From NCBI RefSeq assembly GCF_003419895.1, contig NZ_QPMM01000009.1, positions 273,368 to 337,367 on the forward strand: a stretch of 64,000 nt of DNA, written 5' to 3'. Made by a program: the position numbers and the translations under genes. Below the pieces are notes generated by a model. That model did not search any database, was not told the DNA's origin, and saw only the letters and a list, made by a program, of their open reading frames with translations. The stretch comes from Chitinophaga silvatica (GTDB lineage Bacteria > Bacteroidota > Bacteroidia > Chitinophagales > Chitinophagaceae). Below, in pieces: positions 30,101-36,033 of the stretch (within the stretch, counting starts at the first letter, position 1; every line of letters starts with the position of its first letter).

Positions 30101-31355
30101 TGCTATTGTCAATGGTTGGGTAGGTAATAATACTACAGTTAACGGCTATAGTTTACCTTCGAGTTTATCATTGAATACCCGTAGTGGCAACCAGCCTTCA
30201 GAGTACGTGGCTACCAATTCTATTGATTTTAATGTTGGTTTTGTTTCTGGTACTGGTGATAATTTCAATGCATATATTGCTGATGCGAGTTATGCTGGAG
30301 GAAGTGGTAGTCCGAATGGAAGTTTGGGTATCGATGGAAACGGTACATATCGTTATGGGTTTAATGGGAAGGAAAATGATAATGAGGTGAAGGGAGAGGG
30401 AAATCAGCAAGATTATGGGATGCGAGTGTATGATCCGAGGATTGGGAAGTTCTTGAGTGTGGATCCGTTGGCAAAGAGTTATCCATTTAATAGTGTGTAT
30501 GCCTATGCAGAAAATAGTCCTATAAATTTTGTTGACCTTGATGGGCTAGAAAAATTATCTCAACAGTACCTTAATTCCATTGATAACAATAATGGACCTC
30601 GTTTAAAAGTTATAAAAGAGGATAAAAGTCTGAGCCAAATCGCAGCGCGTGGAGGATTTGATGCGGCACTAAATGCAAACTCTTTAGGGATATCGGATTA
30701 TACTGGAGTTACAGATCATTTAAATGAATATCAAAAACCTGATGAACGGGAGGCATATATTAGAGGACGAATAGGTGGTGGTGTTGCAAGTGCGGTTCAG
30801 GGTCTTTTTGAAATTTCAGGGGGTGCATCTGGAGGACTTGCAACCGCAGGGCCAACATTAGGAGGAGGAGCAATTGTTGGTGCTGGTGTTGTTGCACATG
30901 GCTTTGTGGTTGGTTCATATGCGATGGCGGATATAGGAAAAATGCTTGCTCAACTTAGGCAATTAAATTCCTCAAGTGGTGAAAGCCCTGAAGGTACTTC
31001 CAATACTCAAAATGGTAGCGAGGCTTCTAGTCCTTTATCAGGTCAGGAAAAAAGGAATCAGAGATATTTGCAGTATAGAGCCAATTGGTCTCGGGCAAAT
31101 TTAAAAGAAGTTGTTAATAGATTAACTCCGAATGTTGAAGGAGTGGTTAGTCAAGATGGAGTGAAGACTAGATTTATAAATGAAAAATGGGAGATTATTG
31201 CGGATAATGAAAATAATTATTTTAGGATTAAAAATCTTGAGACTAACCAATATGTTCTTCCTAACGGAAAACTTCCAAGTACAAGTGGATATACTGGAAA
31301 GGAAGCAAGTAATTACATGCAACAAGTTACCCATATATTAAATGTCGAAAATTAA
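21159..31355 (+). CDS. RHS/YD-repeat polymorphic toxin, 3398 residues
   Basis: Signal peptide 1-28 (SLQAQ). A DUF6443-like region with FDKQGRPAIQVLPAP lies near 300-450, then a Cys-rich region at about 690-1300. Two tandem copies of a roughly 450-residue beta-propeller-like block follow (about 1326-1770 and 1779-2215), each with YILAGxT, GDLLW/GNIVW and LSNGDxAYVG motifs. YD repeats run from about 2348 to 2900. The RHS core lies at 3064-3131 (YRYGFNGKENDNEVKGEGN, then YDPRIGKFLSVDPL and FVDLDGLE), after which the protein becomes variable: a Gly-rich hydrophobic pretoxin stretch and a C-terminal effector with WSRANLKEVVNRLTPN and NYFRIKNLETNQYV elements. The effector may be a BECR-type RNase (weak call). 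The immunity gene starts 2 bases after the stop. Confidence 0.88.
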   Translation: MKKTPIPIRTFLLFVAILISCAFSLQAQNILSVKQTLKGTQLVTGAAITVTDDVYYDNTLNSRLEPNYPVKNIVTLNLDETSAGYPTAPFTATAVVKITYKGTDNNPHFVQETLTVNYDTTTSYKARSSFIFNNAHSVTVELVSLTSNNTAMNNSLILTNEMSGSRIYKMDMAKDTVTAISFDLGSLSPNADQVRITWPGVIGADEYDLEWTYIDSSAYKNNVYGNPINTQLLFRNNTTRTSVTGTEYSIPLMYDNRGFLFARVRAVQLKPGNKRLETIWPKSVAVMEFLGHENKLNWQSNISFAEEGKRKIVMQYFDGLMRSRQTVTKDNSTNSTVVAETFFDKQGRPAIQVLPAPTLNNIISYTKGFNTGINGAYDVSKYDTLISPDQLLNTSAASMDSSSGASQYYSGSNPDATKDISQFIPNAGGFPFTETIYTPDNTGRISRQSGVGPDHRINSGHETKYSYGTPSQRELDILFGTEAGDASHYFKNAVQDANGQYSVTYLDMHGRTIATALTGNATGANLQRLPGDTSLPTVETLSGIGRNTWSDGELTIHKTLVVPVDGQYDFNYEYQVPGVSLTTCGGGKVYIDLYFDLEIKITDDQFNQLLPGKTPYIFKTKNYEGYIVRNFIKANFSVFLKAGTYEITKTLKVNSEQNNKQQSFYFDNATCTTYEQIIEEQRRLQSPSNCIPDCQGCLANLGTRISFATSYMQKMGRPATDSVKYREEIDNAYSVLLADCDALCGNTTLADSYRTNMLGDMTPPSGQYANPDNNQFKYSIFYSDGDRIAPIYQNKNIVYLGPDNKPSTVYDETIGSYVKPQDLLPQQFMEKFQPSWAEALLPYHPEYCKLQGYELFKPVLLWDKQFGNTETYAEALAAKYLNPLAAQGNVFAPYSQTTPTDPLATSFPALKDKLISEIRGDNDKNNWSLYKTAAVSTFCRNSNDLTCADRYTNAQSIFSTDLCKGDLDMLWRNFREQYLTAKRKIIDSKLAETACQQNGGAVDVKMLYDSSKTVHFGSQDMVLAAAGLSKYLTADKNQLKDSANIISARLYDENCRSYINTWKQQLAPCYNSQQIDQIITQLLIVCKAGADETHPYGASTVPESNTSLANRSFQDVIRKYNIAHNITSCGETSQFLVTIPAPYYAQSGTSDKPVLTRPEDCECAKLDSARMEYSWAKVGMETFSEYLFRTSKVKISQIDLENMIAACHPSSSSCTFLEKPINIPPYFQCYTPAPCTNCKVVNQLINRYATEFGTAALPVMPGTPNAPEMDSAYELKANLFASYMNSKLGYGLSYVDYLNFKDSCDILKYSDSSIIRKTNTINVFQLYYQGNKVDVDIADVKPTKDSGYILAGVTNGSGRVVLVKTNVTGNIVWSKIYNAVDTSEISKVLSLKDGSILVAGSSYKMPVEGTGAPALLRKQLEGSDSANTNFANKMNTANLSIGSDGVLLDRSRSAIFIKVDANGNLIWSRTRENIEQHTGFNIRDIYELSNGDVAYVGDYDASSNAVTCTLGVLDSTGTEKWMKNITNSKISQNIIEDGNDLVVATIKFGSNFFSPLLSKFDKATGAVGATKTYNLGSHTVVRDLFKTTGGGYSAVMAKYTGIYSDTAAVVIMNVDHDFNINNIYKLSTPAGKVISEVSAYQQQDGNLLISQLSRDNVNGGFICKWNSSNNTIAWSKRPLSTERSSVMRLMSKYDGALVGGGDYKGSVAIFQYDKDGKLGCGDMDDNISATPIIAGAGTFMLFTNDIGKGLNPYSVTPQNCTSKLEKIECIGKIASNISYIDVQYNGAKVQMTVSDVTITKDSCYILAGTTRSDSKPIIVKKNVKGDLLWANIYDPGYVTTVANVLPLRDGNILLAGNYNTAAPVQATTMAMVASVSEDTTTRRMELMAAAATTSSLSNLFVKVGSNGNVIWSKSIHGAGTGYNLREVVELSNGDIAYVGGDDADSYNIRGTIGLLDSNGNGKWLKTMTGMHITQRILEDGNNLLVAAIWYGNGYYNPGFTRFNKVTGANVVHKEYNVGNHVQVNGLYAMPGGGYRAVITRYESINSFNGSAMILNLDNDLNSTGAYLLSNPDKPIKKVGSSMLSDGSLLLTQQATDDLNAGFVLKYKNNNTVAWSGRRLTNDSSLIVKLLPKYDGSLVGLGHYYYSPAIFTYNDLGRQLCDDRADNISVTGYLPTAAPISPYFDTLSSVMSDRPLTVKQGIGTVQIIECGVAGGGTTNMSLYRGPLLCPQSTPSFPEVEGNTASNCSDSTFFLVSTATEILKAKRDSLTLNFNKVLLNAASASGNSEVFTVGYNKSEYHYTLYYYDQAGNLVKTIPPAGVILDTSAGWLKTVKDARTAGTTASPNYNLATTYRYNTLNQVVSQQSPDGGVSTFWYDRLGRLAVSQNAEQRRGNYFSYTVYDNLGRITEVGQVKSTVAMTDVISRNASQLQQWLNNVTNSKTQVTKTVYDIPNEMIDGIYLVSKNLRNRVTWSAVYPRATELDALGHSHATYYSYDIHGNVDTLLQEYHLNKMDTSGNRFKKIAYDYDLISGKVNKVSYQPGSPDAFYHRYSYDAENRLTNVETSRDETYWEKEAFYKYYKHGPLARSVIGQQQVQGIDYAYTLQGWLKGVNSSTLSSSFDMGKDGGTGSTVATDAFGYSLHYYGNNDYKPIGGNMVLGKGAANNTTLFNPLYNGNIGAMAVNIAGIDKPLLYNYKYDVLNRLVGMKAATGLSITTNTWTPVATNDFAENITYDGNGNIQFYARNGNGSVTGKLDMDKMTYKYKSGTNQLDNITDSVPSSNYSTDIDTQVPNNYRYDAIGNMISDSASNIRAIGWNVYGKIQYIVKTGNDTIFYTYDAAGNRVSKMANGVQTWYVRDATGNILSVYTKNDPNINNKDLTLIETNLYGSSRLGVLYQQINVENLLPPSTKDLPNLGSGFSSIFNRGEKVFELSNHLGNVLSTVSDRKRPNILNGTTIDHFDPVIKTAQDYYPFGSLMPGRGGYAIVNGWVGNNTTVNGYSLPSSLSLNTRSGNQPSEYVATNSIDFNVGFVSGTGDNFNAYIADASYAGGSGSPNGSLGIDGNGTYRYGFNGKENDNEVKGEGNQQDYGMRVYDPRIGKFLSVDPLAKSYPFNSVYAYAENSPINFVDLDGLEKLSQQYLNSIDNNNGPRLKVIKEDKSLSQIAARGGFDAALNANSLGISDYTGVTDHLNEYQKPDEREAYIRGRIGGGVASAVQGLFEISGGASGGLATAGPTLGGGAIVGAGVVAHGFVVGSYAMADIGKMLAQLRQLNSSSGESPEGTSNTQNGSEASSPLSGQEKRNQRYLQYRANWSRANLKEVVNRLTPNVEGVVSQDGVKTRFINEKWEIIADNENNYFRIKNLETNQYVLPNGKLPSTSGYTGKEASNYMQQVTHILNVEN

Positions 31356-31357
31356 AT

Positions 31358-31747
31358 ATGCATCCCTACGATAAAAAATATTGGATTTACGTACCTCCTA
31401 AATTTATTAATGAAGATGAAATGGAGTATACAGAGGTTAAACTTTGGTGTTTTTTCAATTTGACTCCAAATAGCCCTAATACCTTAGTATTGAAAGAGGA
31501 GGAAGTTTATTTGTTACAAAATGAGAGTCAAATTTTCGATATAATAAATGAGGAAAATGATTCGATGCTTGGCATATTTGAGGACACTGAAATTTTTGAT
31601 TCGTCAGTCAAATCAATAGTGATTAGCCGTTTAGCACAATATAGGGTTGAAGTTAAGAATGAATTAATATTAAGACTACTTAATGAAATTCTCAGACTTT
31701 TGGAGATATCATATACTACAAATAAGGGGATTTACTTTATGTTTTAG
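31358..31747 (+). CDS. Presumed immunity protein for the resident RHS toxin
   Basis: This 129-residue acidic cytosolic-looking protein starts 2 bases after the RHS stop, the usual position of a cognate immunity gene. No signal peptide or membrane segment is present, which fits a toxin acting in the cytoplasm. I do not recognise the family. The operon terminator follows immediately. Confidence 0.6.
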   Translation: MHPYDKKYWIYVPPKFINEDEMEYTEVKLWCFFNLTPNSPNTLVLKEEEVYLLQNESQIFDIINEENDSMLGIFEDTEIFDSSVKSIVISRLAQYRVEVKNELILRLLNEILRLLEISYTTNKGIYFMF

Positions 31748-31753
31748 AGTCGA

Positions 31754-31792
31754 ATATTCCTAAACGTAATTGATACGTTTAGGAATATCTAA
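31754..31792 (+). terminator. Perfect hairpin ending the RHS operon
   Basis: A 15-bp stem ATATTCCTAAACGTA (31754-31768) pairs with 31774-31788 around ATTGA, starting 7 bases past the immunity stop. It would insulate the displaced cassettes from operon transcription. It lacks a long T run, so termination strength is uncertain. Confidence 0.65.
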
Positions 31793-31883
31793 GGATTATT
31801 TAAATAACATTTGATAAGTCGTCCTTTTTGATATTATGATTAGTCCAGCATATTTTTTTGAAAGAAATCTTTAAACTTAGTGT

Positions 31884-31935
31884 CTTGTCCTGAAATAGGT
31901 TTACATATTTGATGTAAATCTATTTTTATGACAAG
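31884..31935. repeat. Imperfect stem-loop ahead of cassette 1
   Basis: Arms 31884-31906 (CTTGTCCTGAAATAGG...) and 31912-31935 (...CTATTTTTATGACAAG) pair imperfectly around ATTTG. The same loop and inner arms occur at 33850-33904 (perfect), 34776-34811 and 39758-39815, so this is a recurrent cassette-junction element. Confidence 0.65.
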
Positions 31936-32214
31936 GCATTTTTCTTCTAATTGTAACCGACCTAATTATGAAAGTTAATACAACACTCCTGCCTTCATCA
32001 TATTATGATGATTCTTTTACTAGATGTTCAAATGCGAAACGATAATAACTCGCTAGGAATTCTTTATTAATAGGTAGTACCTATATGTATGATATGAAAT
32101 GACTGAAAAATCGGTGGTTAAACTAATAATGGAGGTTCATTTAAGATAGGAGGCTATCTTTATGGGTTAAATGGTAAGGAGAATGATAATGAGGTAAAGG
32201 GAGAGGGAAATCAG
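31901..32214 (+). repeat. Cassette-leader repeat, copy R1 (314 bp)
   Basis: This segment is repeated at 34776-35089 with only 3 differences seen by eye, two near the stem-loop and one in the RHS-core codons. Its first 220 bases have stops in all frames. From 32122 it encodes the in-frame start of the RHS core (NNGGSFKIGGYLYGLNGKENDNEVKGEG). Diverged versions occur at 36034-36290 and 39758-40096. It provides long homology between cassettes. Confidence 0.85.
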
Positions 32215-33111
32215 GTGGACTTCGGAGCAAGAATTTATGATCCGAGGATAGGTAGATGGAATAGCTTAGATCCTTATCAAAAGAAATACCCAAGTTTTAG
32301 TCCATATAATTTTGTGCTGAATTCTCCTAACTATCTGAAAGATGTTGATGGGCGTGATGTAGGGGTAACAATTTCTGGAAATACAATTACGTTTAGTAAC
32401 ACCTTCTTTTTACAAGGTAGTTCTCAAGTAATGCTAGATCATATTAATAAAGAATACAATAGGATGTATAATGGAAAACTTGGAGGTAAATATGTTGATG
32501 CTACTAGTGGAAAAGAATATACAGTAAAATTTGAATTTAGTTTTAAGATAGCTACTAATGACGATATAGTGAGGATTTCTCAAACTTCATCACCTTTAGC
32601 AGAGTCGCTTGTGAAAATTAATCCAAACTCTGGAAATGGCTATTCATCTGGTGACATTGGGGGCAATATTATCAGAATGGATAGGGGGGTAGCATATGAT
32701 ATTGGGTTTTATTTGCATGAGGGTTCTCATAATCTTGGCCTTAGTGATAGATATGATAATATGGCATTAATAGATGATAATGGTTTTAGAGCGAAATTAC
32801 CGAAGGAATTTGAACATTTAGATAATCAATCCATAACACAACCAGGATTTGAGGGTGATCCGCTTGGAGGTAATTATAAGTTAGATGAAAATAATAATTT
32901 GGTTCCAGATAAAGCAGTGAATTATACTCAAAAGGTGGTTGATCAATTTGCATCTAAAGCATTAGAGTATTCTAAAAATAATAATGCAACAAAATTTGTA
33001 TTGGACGGAAACTTGGATACAGAGGAGAATAAGAATAAAGGAGGATTTAATAAGATAAGGAAAGTTCCAGTAAAATCGGCCGAAAATATTATTAATAAAA
33101 AATCTAATTGA
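32215..33111 (+). CDS. Displaced RHS tip, cassette 1: metzincin-like metallopeptidase toxin
   Basis: The frame is open from 32122, through RHS core codons at 32161, with no ATG. GTG at 32215 is the first possible start, so this is a 5'-truncated, probably silent RHS C-terminus. After the core (YDPRIGRWNSLDPY, VLNSPNYLKDVDGRD) comes a toxin domain with YLHEGSHNLGLSDRY: His168, Glu169, His172, Gly175 and Asp178 fit the HExxHxxGxxD zinc signature of metzincins. The rest is not familiar. The stop overlaps the immunity ATG by one base (TGATG). The protease call is from the motif alone but the motif is convincing. Confidence 0.75.
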   Translation: MDFGARIYDPRIGRWNSLDPYQKKYPSFSPYNFVLNSPNYLKDVDGRDVGVTISGNTITFSNTFFLQGSSQVMLDHINKEYNRMYNGKLGGKYVDATSGKEYTVKFEFSFKIATNDDIVRISQTSSPLAESLVKINPNSGNGYSSGDIGGNIIRMDRGVAYDIGFYLHEGSHNLGLSDRYDNMALIDDNGFRAKLPKEFEHLDNQSITQPGFEGDPLGGNYKLDENNNLVPDKAVNYTQKVVDQFASKALEYSKNNNATKFVLDGNLDTEENKNKGGFNKIRKVPVKSAENIINKKSN

Positions 33112-33626
33112 TGGTTAAATATTTGTGTCTATTGGGATTTTTAGCAATTTGTGGTAAAACTATTAATATTTCAGACTCAACTAAAGTCAGCTATAAGATA
33201 ATTACAGATACAGGTTTTGTAATTTATACTCAACCACACTTTACAGGTCTATTTGTTGTCACGAGAAGTGATAACTTCATAAAAGAACTAGATGACAGTA
33301 ATAGTCTAAAGTATTATAAAACATATCATGAGGATTTTAAAAAGTTTATTCTTCTTAATGATACCCTTCCAAAATTTATTAAATATGATAGTTCAATTTG
33401 TGTATATAATAATGGAAAGTTAGACCAAGTTTCTATTACTTATTTTAGGGTCGTGTTGACTTTACGAATTCCAAAGAATGTTGTTTTAAATAACGTGGTT
33501 CCGAGGAATTATCAATCAGAATATTATCTTGAGAATAAACGGTCTGGGAAAAAGACATATTTAATGGAGTATGGCAGTCCAATATGGGATATATTTGATT
33601 GTATTGCTTATAAGTTACTACCTTAA
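33111..33626 (+). CDS. Exported immunity protein for the metzincin-like toxin (presumed)
   Basis: The ATG at 33111 shares a base with the toxin stop. The 171-residue protein starts MVKYLCLLGFLAICG, a signal peptide, so it would reach the periplasm or outer surface. That fits a protease toxin acting in the envelope rather than in the cytoplasm. No family recognised. Position and coupling are the basis of the call. Confidence 0.6.
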   Translation: MVKYLCLLGFLAICGKTINISDSTKVSYKIITDTGFVIYTQPHFTGLFVVTRSDNFIKELDDSNSLKYYKTYHEDFKKFILLNDTLPKFIKYDSSICVYNNGKLDQVSITYFRVVLTLRIPKNVVLNNVVPRNYQSEYYLENKRSGKKTYLMEYGSPIWDIFDCIAYKLLP

Positions 33627-33849
33627 GTTACTATTGTATTGAGCGATCAAGGGTCTTCTAATTATAAAATGAGTGCGGTGATATTCTGAATATTCGAACG
33701 AAGGTATTATATTGAATGAAGATAGTATCATTTTTGATGATTTAGGTATTAATGGTTTGGAAAATGGTAAGTTTTTTAAAGAGGTGATTTCGTATTAAAA
33801 AGATACTTTGGAGGAGAAGACGTATATTTTTTACTAGAACGACACTATT

Positions 33850-33904
33850 GTCTTGTCCTAAAATATATTTACATATTTGATGTAAATATATTTTAGGACA
33901 AGAC
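33850..33904. repeat. Perfect 25-bp inverted repeat at a cassette junction
   Basis: The arm 33850-33874 is exactly complementary to 33880-33904 around the loop ATTTG. Arms begin GTCTTGTCCTAAAATATA. The toxin fragment of cassette 2 starts right at the right arm. Loop and inner stem match the imperfect stem-loops at 31884, 34776 and 39758. It may be a terminator or a recombination/insertion hotspot. Confidence 0.85.
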
Positions 33905-33915
33905 ATATTTATGGC

Positions 33916-34254
33916 TTGGGGAACTCAGACCATACTAAGTTTATATTTCAAGGGCAAGAGATGGAATCCCAAGATATAGGTAATCATCACTTTGGAGTAG
34001 TGGCAAAGGCAACAGGCTTCTTTTATGAGAAACTAATTTTAGTTAAAGCAGGTGAAAATCAAATGACTAAACCAGGAGCCTCTAAACCGGAGTGGCAGAA
34101 GTATATTATCCATCGTGAGCGAGTTCCATTAGAGCATGGAGGTTCATATACAATTGAATACAAAGAATGGCTACCGCCATATGGGGATGATCCAAGAGAT
34201 CAGTATTGGATTATTCAAGGGTTTAACTACTTTAGAGAATTTAATAAACGTTGA
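33916..34254 (+). CDS. Orphan toxin fragment, cassette 2: polymorphic toxin type 44-like
   Basis: About 112 residues from a TTG; the frame is open back to 33886 with no ATG, and no RHS core remains. The sequence (IGNHHFGVVAKATG, KAGENQM, KPEWQKY, PPYGDDPRDQYWIIQGFNYF) fits the Tox-44 family of RHS/polymorphic toxins as I know it. The toxin is cut from its delivery part exactly at the 25-bp inverted repeat. A lipoprotein gene follows 6 bases later. It is probably not expressed as a delivered toxin. Confidence 0.6.
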   Translation: MGNSDHTKFIFQGQEMESQDIGNHHFGVVAKATGFFYEKLILVKAGENQMTKPGASKPEWQKYIIHRERVPLEHGGSYTIEYKEWLPPYGDDPRDQYWIIQGFNYFREFNKR

Positions 34255-34260
34255 TTTAAT

Positions 34261-34617
34261 ATGAAACCTTATACTCCAAAGTTTTTTTTGATAGTATTAT
34301 TTAGCTTAATAGTATTGAATTTATTTTCCTGCATTTCTCCATTGTCAGAATCGAAACCTTCTGTTTTTAAGACAATAAAGCTGCCAAACAAGGGGTATTT
34401 ATTGAATGTAGAAATTTATCCATCAGATGCTACTATTCAAGGAAGTGTAACAGTTCTTGCAAAATATATTGATTCGACCTCTGTATTGGGGCGTTTTGAA
34501 AGATATAATCAGATATTTATGGATTCGGTTTTAGGAGATTCAATGATTATGTTGTGCTTAAAGGATACAAATTCATCTGTTATTATTGCTGATACTATAT
34601 ATCTTAAATTGCCTTAA
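34261..34617 (+). CDS. Lipoprotein immunity candidate for the type-44-like toxin
   Basis: This 118-residue protein has an N-terminal hydrophobic stretch ending in the lipobox LFSC, so it is an SPII lipoprotein. It starts 6 bases after the toxin fragment. The mature part is a small beta-rich domain with no family recognised. A periplasm-facing immunity suggests the toxin acts on the cell wall or envelope. Confidence 0.55.
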   Translation: MKPYTPKFFLIVLFSLIVLNLFSCISPLSESKPSVFKTIKLPNKGYLLNVEIYPSDATIQGSVTVLAKYIDSTSVLGRFERYNQIFMDSVLGDSMIMLCLKDTNSSVIIADTIYLKLP

Positions 34618-34724
34618 GTTTTACTTAAGATCGAGCGTATAAAAATTAATAAGATGCTTTCTGACTGAGATAGTAAGGACTTCGATTTTATTTATTCACA
34701 GTTGAAGTTGGTCTATCTTGAAAT

Positions 34725-34811
34725 CCTTGGCATAAGTATCAATAAGATAAATATGTAACCCGGTCGCAGACCGGGTTACATATTTGATGTAAATCTATTT
34801 TCATGCCAAGG
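34725..34811. terminator. Nested hairpin at the cassette 2/3 junction
   Basis: A perfect 17-bp GC-containing stem (34749-34765 with 34769-34785, core GTAACCCGGTC) lies inside outer 9-base arms CCTTGGCAT (34725-34733) and ATGCCAAGG (34803-34811). The right part is the R2 leader repeat, so the left arm of the usual stem-loop has been replaced by new sequence that pairs with it. Confidence 0.65.
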
Positions 34812-35089
34812 CATTTTTCTTCTAATTGTAACCGACCTAATTATGAAAGTTAATACAACACTCCTGCCTTCATCATATTATGATGATTCTTTTACTAGAT
34901 GTTCAAATGCGAAACGATAATAACTCGCTAGGAATTCTTTATTAATAGGTAGTACCTATATGTATGATATGAAATGACTGAAAAATCGGTGGTTAAACTA
35001 ATAATGGAGGTTCATTTAAGATAGGAGGCTATCTTTATGGGTTAAATGGTAAGGAGAATGATAATGAGGTAAAGGGCGAGGGAAATCAG
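34776..35089 (+). repeat. Cassette-leader repeat, copy R2 (314 bp)
   Basis: Partner of R1 (31901-32214), with 3 differences by eye over 314 bases. It again ends in RHS-core codons (YGLNGKENDNEVKGEGNQ from 35036), after which the two cassettes diverge completely. Confidence 0.85.
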
Positions 35090-35337
35090 CAGGATTATGG
35101 GATGCGTGTGTATGATCCGAGGATAGGAAGGTTTTTGAGTGTGGACCAGTTAGGAATGCATTTTCCATGGAACAGTGCTTATGCATTTAGGAAGAGGAAT
35201 ATACAGTTTTTGGGGGGGAGGAAATGAGAAATATAAATTATGGGTTTCCTGGACAATCTGTAAACTTTCATTTCAATCCTAAAGTTTCTAAAACTGAAGT
35301 TATCGATATATCAACACCTGGTTTGAAACAAAAATAA
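35036..35337 (+). pseudogene. Decayed RHS tip, cassette 3
   Basis: The RHS core reads in frame (YGLNGKENDNEVKGEGNQQDYGMRVYDPRIGRFLSVDQLG), then runs to a TGA near 35225. In another frame a plausible toxin C-terminus, NYGFPGQSVNFHF...ISTPGLKQK, ends with TAA at 35335-35337. So the toxin has lost most of its middle and is frameshifted. The immunity gene begins 1 base after that TAA, which supports this being the old toxin end. Confidence 0.6.
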
Positions 35338-35338
35338 T

Positions 35339-35977
35339 ATGCATCGAATTATATCAGAATATCTTAGTCAGTATAAGTTCCAGTATAGAAAATATAACTT
35401 GCTTATGAAAAAAGTGCAGATGGGAACTATGGGCTATGATGATTTATTGCGAGAAATAGACCCACGCAGTATAGAAAAATTGAGAGCTCTTTGTGAAGAT
35501 GATTATGCTAAAGCTCTTAATGAAGTATCAGATACAGGATCAGTATTTTTTGAATGGATCAGGAATGCAGCTGAAGAACATGACTTTTATCTTTTGGAGG
35601 TGTTGATTTCAGTAAAAAGTGAGGTTGAAAATGTTGACTACACCTGTATTAATTTGTATCTACTAAATTATTTCGTGGAGTGTTTTGAGAAATTAGAAGA
35701 CGAGGAAGATATAAGTTATGCAAAGTATTTATTTGAATGGATACTCGATGTATTAGATAACGAAACGGAAGAATGTACTGGAATATTAGAAAGAATTTTT
35801 TCGCTCGGCAAACCGCCTGAATGGTATGTAGGATTTTATGATCAAATTATGAAGCTTACTTTAAGGGCTCCTGTAAATGAAAAGACATTTTCCGCTGTGA
35901 AGAAAGGACTATCAGTAGAGACGACGCCAGATATTAGAACTTTTTTGGAGGAATATCTTGAGGAGAGAATGTCTTAA
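35339..35977 (+). CDS. Immunity-like protein, paralogue of 44922-45560
   Basis: This 212-residue acidic alpha-helical protein has no signal or membrane segment. It aligns end to end with the 212-residue product at 44922-45560: similar N-terminus (KYNLLMKKVQMG... versus KYEFLMRKVQMG...) and a nearly identical last 45 residues. At DNA level the final stretch 35834-36010 matches 45417-45593 with about 5 differences in 177 bases. Family unknown to me; its place directly behind a dead toxin supports an immunity role. Confidence 0.6.
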   Translation: MHRIISEYLSQYKFQYRKYNLLMKKVQMGTMGYDDLLREIDPRSIEKLRALCEDDYAKALNEVSDTGSVFFEWIRNAAEEHDFYLLEVLISVKSEVENVDYTCINLYLLNYFVECFEKLEDEEDISYAKYLFEWILDVLDNETEECTGILERIFSLGKPPEWYVGFYDQIMKLTLRAPVNEKTFSAVKKGLSVETTPDIRTFLEEYLEERMS

Positions 35978-35997
35978 TGTATCGAATGTTAATAGAT

Positions 35998-36033
35998 AAA
36001 TGACAAAGCCAGAACATCTGGGCTTTGTCATTT
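35998..36033 (+). terminator. Hairpin terminator after cassette 3 immunity
   Basis: A perfect 13-bp stem AAATGACAAAGCC (35998-36010) pairs with 36021-36033 around a 10-base loop, with T residues following. The duplicated copy at 45581-45593 keeps only the left arm. Confidence 0.7.
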
